Positions 8,801 through 10,621 of a stretch of 10,621 nt of DNA are shown here, in pieces (position 1 is the first letter of the stretch; every line of letters starts with the position of its first letter). Under the pieces are notes generated by a model. The model saw only the letters and a program-made list of their open reading frames with translations. It had not been told where the DNA came from and did no database searches. Origin of the DNA: an uncultured Treponema sp. (GTDB lineage: Bacteria > Spirochaetota > Spirochaetia > Treponematales > Treponemataceae); assembly GCA_937892225.1 (NCBI GenBank), contig CALAUH010000276.1:1-10621 (forward strand), written 5' to 3'. The position numbers and the translations under genes were made by a program.

Positions 8801-8850
8801 TCGCTGTTAATAATCTCCATTGTTACTGGAGTGTTTGTGTTGTCTGCCAT
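2899..8850 (-). CDS. Giant polyvalent protein: ComM/YifB-like ATPase fused to RadC-type JAB domain
   Basis: A 1983-aa protein with AAGAGGAG 5 bases before its ATG. Residues about 10-70 form a compact conserved-looking module (KFKRANIRFNGKPSEEIR, then GWFYSRNHNVWYP). Probable large-polyvalent-protein-type modules lie near 324-430, 645-770 and 908-1016, with charged helical linkers between. A ChlI Lon-like domain spans about 1041-1205 (GIPAYDIVGIADSAVKETRE; SPADLRKDSPMDLSMALGIL; GELELSGRIRPVRGAL). The AAA+ Mg-chelatase domain spans about 1240-1535: Walker A GAPGCGKT (1264-1271), Walker B LFLDEA (D1349, E1350), the C-P-C / C-L-C motif (C1395, C1397, C1407, C1409), LLDRIE, and TPRGKSN (R1500). 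A RadC-type JAB/JAMM domain follows at about 1645-1752, with E1645 and H-N-H-P-S-G...S-x-x-D (H1701, H1703, D1714). Residues about 1760-1983 are unassigned and end KKRKQSFDMER. ComM is a hexameric DNA branch-migration motor in transformation; the biochemical role of RadC is unsettled. Both active sites look intact. The usual proteins are near 500 and 220 aa, so this is a large fusion. It starts 18 bases after the previous gene's stop. Confidence 0.92.
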   Translation of the reverse strand: MADNTNTPVTMEIINSEKFKRANIRFNGKPSEEIREELKKEGWFYSRNHNVWYPKNEAAENSLNFANHIRETYFPDNQEIKIITEASEKDELVNMVQNGSSLNEILSKLSDMYGEDAVHEAFVKAKDGIENKNEPTLLVPENNTPPTLEEMDEEAESIERANGIREMEADEIPVTSDNITTLGNIYSDSVNQAKSKLGDIVRDTFLRLTDEEIENDSATLEGKQKRYNTWFRPMVDEIMDAVIKGDEDIIKKINDFDLNKEKHVEGNKWYSAEEAYTRDVQYKLLPELYEAVQDKIKKQYEEQKIPYVIMYSSESPKFPSENKVYTVKEFNELLLQADSEFHNRKKYAEEKYGSADNYWDLERDDKLPEEDKGIQFGYDKTNFKFFNIPNPRDPEDTFSYEPSRYDIGDGNGSVFDYVRSTCSHDEFIEALNQLETQLYFPGVTDSQRQFVENTVKEETQVLKTTLKERMEELDKAQNEYKELHKKWLIEATEADRVDEMLKDALEGIKNAYDSSMNNVFIKVLNEYPFASGDVSGSEFLKYTANEVKKMVVSELYLPSRDAQKAMNAEDYKTYNSIDWAKLRRIWEKFPANVNMTAYAENLLQEKCEEKGVSVAENTKAVTPPSEKETELSQEDIEICKKVIPPAQFKFTMELSEGEEGEFYKNKMKEIADTYRRINVDNELINKDGSHTVGFRYFLGDTEIFLSEIDSDGIGFGYNILNGDLQMSEWGSTSLEEILSIPYIEMDYHVPAGTTIEQMLYKEHPDYFTEYAPKENEEEILSWDDITKFFDGNIKDLMPDVNSVRKEVEDENYDTELQEKEETVIRLLDDNIDWHAYADEGRKAVNDAELSDKVLEEKWALLEELSAKIVDGSITSFDNAQIYLNDKLLNSELYKMVKDLEPVQETKPYNFFVSDTANLDLGIGAEFEPITGLTAEQAAVKYAELKDKGLSPYIGLNIPGDIVFDDKEGQGAGIFTETDGKPSFYIGDNFVKQLKENNEHSQNVIAAYKELYETASKYILGVEKPSFVYEKENELNKPSEPLRVYTFSPFGYEGSIVQVETDLRRGIPAYDIVGIADSAVKETRERIRAAFANSGLEFPAERVLQSLSPADLRKDSPMDLSMALGILGQTKQYPVNEPVLALGELELSGRIRPVRGALAAVNTAKAEGITNIVCDPTTAELIKNVEGINILTAESLKEANEKLMNPENFKKTEQKLYKAETVQFNDEWMDEYKDAWDNTPMKGHFETVRAMEIAIAGKHNILTTGAPGCGKTLLTQTLFQALTPKLTEEESKPIARINSLAGLDSPKRDNTIPPFRIPHQTATIEGICGGGPNCRPGEISLAHNGTLFLDEAAEFRSSVIQMLRVPLESRQITLSRAGRSTSYPADFQLVMAMNPCPCGNYGTNERICLCSAKSIEMYWKKISDPLLDRIEIKNFCERDEKDTRKLSYDDMKAAISRAYEIQRKRGVYNSHMTPEQIQMYCKLDKESQAYLEKEEDKLTPRGKSNLLKLSLTIANMDGREEIHLNDLKEARELSAPVFEKPKQFIYNPEEAITVEGKTEQNEPKLDDANISQAQIKDAENERKRITEPVLNGERTGMYKAFKDFEDKGVFDIQGTQVKLAKNGGLTPTGWKQLQAAMEIYRSKKFETFRYIMIDRKTGEIADQLAITSHMPNFCNVSKPNDETLKQVISRAEEKDYLIAVCHNHPSGNTTESSFDRELTDSLDRSLRRNDGLNRFLGHIILDHDTFNLAVPSESKPGNCHWKKMEPMQVSEIDRFTAEPKPEWAGSYVGGTSALKEVAVKINDTDNWNDDFIPVVFTNADRNITGVQYYSKNFFENESDKIRSEFQFAAMEAGAIGAFPIITDAFWNKIPEKERSDYEVLMKNHVMNDAFTDVAFNHTTMTEKYDIEPGRNYYSYYRDQSDRKIDVMASWEPLEVNPRLFPPEGVGQISDTDGFHVKTPLKNEPENSPEYINNKKRKQSFDMER

Positions 8851-8868
8851 TTGTACTCCTCTTGTTGT

Positions 8869-9849
8869 TTAATATTCAATGTCAGTGTCTATTTTTCTTT
8901 TTTTCAGATTTTCCTGTTTAATACTCTGTTCTTCTTTATTTTTTCGTATTTCCCGATCAAAGTTTTTTGACATCCATGATTTTGCAAAGTTATTACTAGC
9001 ATCTAGGACTTTTGTAATAGTTTGTCCGACAGCCCATTTTTTTGAGTTATTAGACTTTGTATTTTCTATTACTCTAGATAACAGGTCATAACATACGTTT
9101 TCCTTTTCAGAATTTGGTGTACTTCTCAAAAAAGCTCCTGTGCTTACCTGACACATATGTGTTATCTGAGCATTCATAATAGGTTTGAAATCTATCTCTG
9201 TAGAATGCGAAGGATTACTGCGTTTATATGTTTCTGTTGCTTTTTCAGCTACATTTCGCAGTCTGTTTTTCATAGTTTGTAATCTTGGAATAATTTCCTT
9301 TTGAGACTGTTTTTTGTTTTCGAGGAAGTTTTTGAAATTTTCATTTGTCTGAACTTTGCATATTTCTTTAGCTTTTTTGAAATATTTATCAACTTCTAAT
9401 TTTGAACGTTCATCAAGTGAATCATAGTTATAAAGAAATTGAGCTTTTGTTTTTGTTCCAGCTTCTGCAATATACAGTTCATCTCCAATGATATGAGTTG
9501 CGTTTGCATATTTTGTCATGCATAAAGCAGGATCGGTACCTTTTTTTGTATTAAGTCGGATACCATCTTTTCGCATTTTTTCTAAAGTATCACCATATAT
9601 CCATACATTAGATTCATATCCGTATTTTGCAGCAATTTGTTCCAAAGCGATAAGATTTTCATCGTTTATAAGTTTTCCGGTGGTAAGTTCAACAGGTATT
9701 GAGTTTGCTTTTTGATTAAAGAAAGGAAGTGTCTTGTTTGCAACATTTACTTCAATAGCATCAAATATTTGATTGTAAAAAAATTCTTCAGCTAGAAGTC
9801 CTTTATTGAAAACAGAACCATCTTGCCATGCTGTTTGAAAGTATTCCAT
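8869..9849 (-). CDS. Hypothetical protein with probable divergent ArdC-N-like domain
   Basis: A 326-aa protein I cannot name by family. GGGAG 5 bases before the ATG supports the start. Residues about 38-142 follow the layout of the ArdC N-terminal domain: LPFF (41-44), a conserved P, then TG (57-58), N-L, GYESNVW (77-83), and a distal hydrophobic-aromatic strand, AQFLYNY (136-142). The upstream neighbour has the same order of landmarks (APFL, P, ATG, NRL, GYNSNV, SSLFF), so the two may be ancient duplicates. ArdC N-terminal domains are associated with single-stranded DNA binding and antirestriction. The zinc-peptidase half of full ArdC proteins is not visible here. The rest is helical and lysine-rich, with a probable coiled coil near the end, and closes with KKRKIDTDIEY, similar to the tails of neighbouring proteins. 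The gene sits between the ArdC-like and giant genes in one apparent operon. The gene call is secure; the domain assignment is moderate. Confidence 0.85.
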   Translation of the reverse strand: MEYFQTAWQDGSVFNKGLLAEEFFYNQIFDAIEVNVANKTLPFFNQKANSIPVELTTGKLINDENLIALEQIAAKYGYESNVWIYGDTLEKMRKDGIRLNTKKGTDPALCMTKYANATHIIGDELYIAEAGTKTKAQFLYNYDSLDERSKLEVDKYFKKAKEICKVQTNENFKNFLENKKQSQKEIIPRLQTMKNRLRNVAEKATETYKRSNPSHSTEIDFKPIMNAQITHMCQVSTGAFLRSTPNSEKENVCYDLLSRVIENTKSNNSKKWAVGQTITKVLDASNNFAKSWMSKNFDREIRKNKEEQSIKQENLKKRKIDTDIEY

Positions 9850-9852
9850 AGA

Positions 9853-9874
9853 ATCTCCCGTTGGGCAGGCAGAT
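9853..9874 (-). promoter_or_regulatory. SD site of the 326-aa gene within a weak inverted repeat
   Basis: On the minus strand ATCTGCC and GGGAGAT pair at 6 of 7 positions around an 8-base loop, and the second arm contains the GGGAG Shine-Dalgarno site. Such a hairpin could partly mask the SD site. The arms are short and one pair is mismatched, so chance is quite possible. Confidence 0.25.
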
Positions 9875-9898
9875 GGTTGGAATAGTAAGAAATTGTGA

Positions 9899-10621
9899 TT
9901 AGAAGCACATTTCCATATCTTCAGAATGTTTCATTTCTTTTTTTGGAGCTACAGACTGACCGTTTTCAGCTGCAAGTGTTTTGCAGATTTCAGAGCCACG
10001 TTTATCGGCTTCAAAAAGAAGGTTTGAAAGGCTTGGAAGATTTTTATCACGTTTTGAAGATTCAAGAATGTCATTTTCCAAAGTAGGCATGATTTTTGCT
10101 TTGAATTCTTCTGCAATCTGTGGATCAACAGAAAGTTTCATTCCTGAACGACATGCGGCCATGTAAGTTCCAAGATATTCTTTAGGGTCACTTGTAGCGA
10201 TAACCATAGAAACATCTTTTAAATTATCCATCTGCTGGATTTTGTCTTTGGAAGCTTCTACAAAGGCTGCAGGATTCTGAGTCTGTTCTGGGAAGAAAAG
10301 ACTTGATGTGTGAATTTCTCCCTGTTCATCTTTAAAGTTATAGAAAACGCCTTTTTCATTTTCATTAAGGGCATTTTCCATACCAGTAATTGTTGTTCGT
10401 GTTGCAACAACATTTGAGTTGTAGCCTTTTTCCATTTTAGCGAACTGAACAGGAATAAGACGGTTAGCAGGAAGACAATAGCCTGTTGCCATATTGTAAA
10501 TTGGCTCAGCTTTGATGTTTCCTGTTGCATCAGGTAAGAATGGGGCTTTGTTTTCTTCAAGGCCCTGTTTCATTACTTTTGCGTTGTGATGTGGAATCCA
10601 GAATCCGTTAAATTCATTTTT
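9899..10621 (-). CDS. ArdC N-terminal-domain-like protein, 5' end cut by window
   Basis: The visible 240 residues are open to the right edge. An internal ATG at 10573 exists, but 16 in-frame codons before it (NEFNGFWIPHHNAKV) look like protein, so the true start lies outside. An ArdC-N-like pattern covers visible residues about 25-115: APFLPD, then P-I-Y-N-M-A-T-G-Y, N-R-L, KGYNSNV, and N-E-K-G-V-F-Y-N-F, matching the family pattern P-x-N-x-x-TG...N-x-L...GY-S...G-E-K. ArdC proteins of conjugative plasmids protect incoming DNA from restriction, and the domain binds single-stranded DNA. No HExxH zinc-peptidase motif is seen after this domain; the remainder is a helical segment with no recognised family. 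The end, KKEMKHSEDMEMCF, resembles the tails of the next proteins. A gap of 49 bases precedes the 326-aa gene. I find the ArdC assignment plausible from pattern alone, without a profile search. Confidence 0.75.
   Translation of the reverse strand, partial: KNEFNGFWIPHHNAKVMKQGLEENKAPFLPDATGNIKAEPIYNMATGYCLPANRLIPVQFAKMEKGYNSNVVATRTTITGMENALNENEKGVFYNFKDEQGEIHTSSLFFPEQTQNPAAFVEASKDKIQQMDNLKDVSMVIATSDPKEYLGTYMAACRSGMKLSVDPQIAEEFKAKIMPTLENDILESSKRDKNLPSLSNLLFEADKRGSEICKTLAAENGQSVAPKKEMKHSEDMEMCF

Noticed and set aside
2899..8850. Magnesium chelatase subunit of chlorophyll synthesis
   Set aside because: The ChlI plus AAA+ order, the cysteine motif and the fused JAB domain match the ComM/YifB branch. 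No other tetrapyrrole gene is present.
1..10621. CRISPR array, tRNA, rRNA, insertion sequence or transposase
   Set aside because: I saw no regularly spaced direct repeats, no cloverleaf-like segments and no transposase motifs; almost all bases are within the listed coding genes.

Overview
The window is a compact stretch in which every supportable gene lies on the minus strand, so transcription reads from high to low coordinates. Stops are TAA and TGA, and most starts carry purine-rich Shine-Dalgarno sites (AAGAGGAG, AAGAGGAA, GGGAG). The DNA is AT-rich; single 60-base lines I counted ran from about 30% to 42% G+C. Clear SD sites argue against Bacteroidota. A treponeme-like spirochaete or a Firmicute fits best, but no marker gene fixes the taxon. 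The content (ArdC-type domains, a giant multidomain 'polyvalent' protein, a stand-alone exonuclease, no housekeeping genes) suggests a plasmid, integrative conjugative element or large phage rather than core chromosome.

Layout in transcription order: (1) 10621-9899, a 5'-truncated ArdC N-terminal-like protein. (2) 9849-8869, a 326-aa protein whose N-terminal third looks like a second, divergent copy of the same fold. (3) 8850-2899, a 1983-aa protein joining several probable large-polyvalent-protein modules to a complete ComM/YifB-type unit (ChlI Lon-like domain plus Mg-chelatase AAA+ ATPase) and then a RadC-type JAB/JAMM domain. (4) 2883-2837, a nested palindrome followed by five Ts, which could be an intrinsic terminator or attenuator. 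(5) 2816-570, a 748-aa DEDDh 3'-5' exonuclease with three diverged copies of a small repeat. (6) 573-178, a GNAT acetyltransferase coupled by an ATGA overlap. (7) 140-1, the start of an unrecognised gene running off the edge. No gap of 300 bases without a gene exists; the longest is 82 bases.

The four element-type proteins (ArdC-like, 326 aa, 1983 aa, exonuclease) all end in a similar short tail: a lysine/arginine cluster, three or four residues, then D-[MI]-[EG] at the C terminus. The GNAT protein lacks it. ArdC-like domains are known from proteins carried into recipient cells with conjugating DNA (the N-terminal part of the RP4 TraC1 primase), so a shared tail may be an export or packaging tag. 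On this reading the cassette encodes proteins that travel with element DNA and protect, remodel and trim it on arrival. The domain calls are well supported; the tail's function and the joint role are inference.
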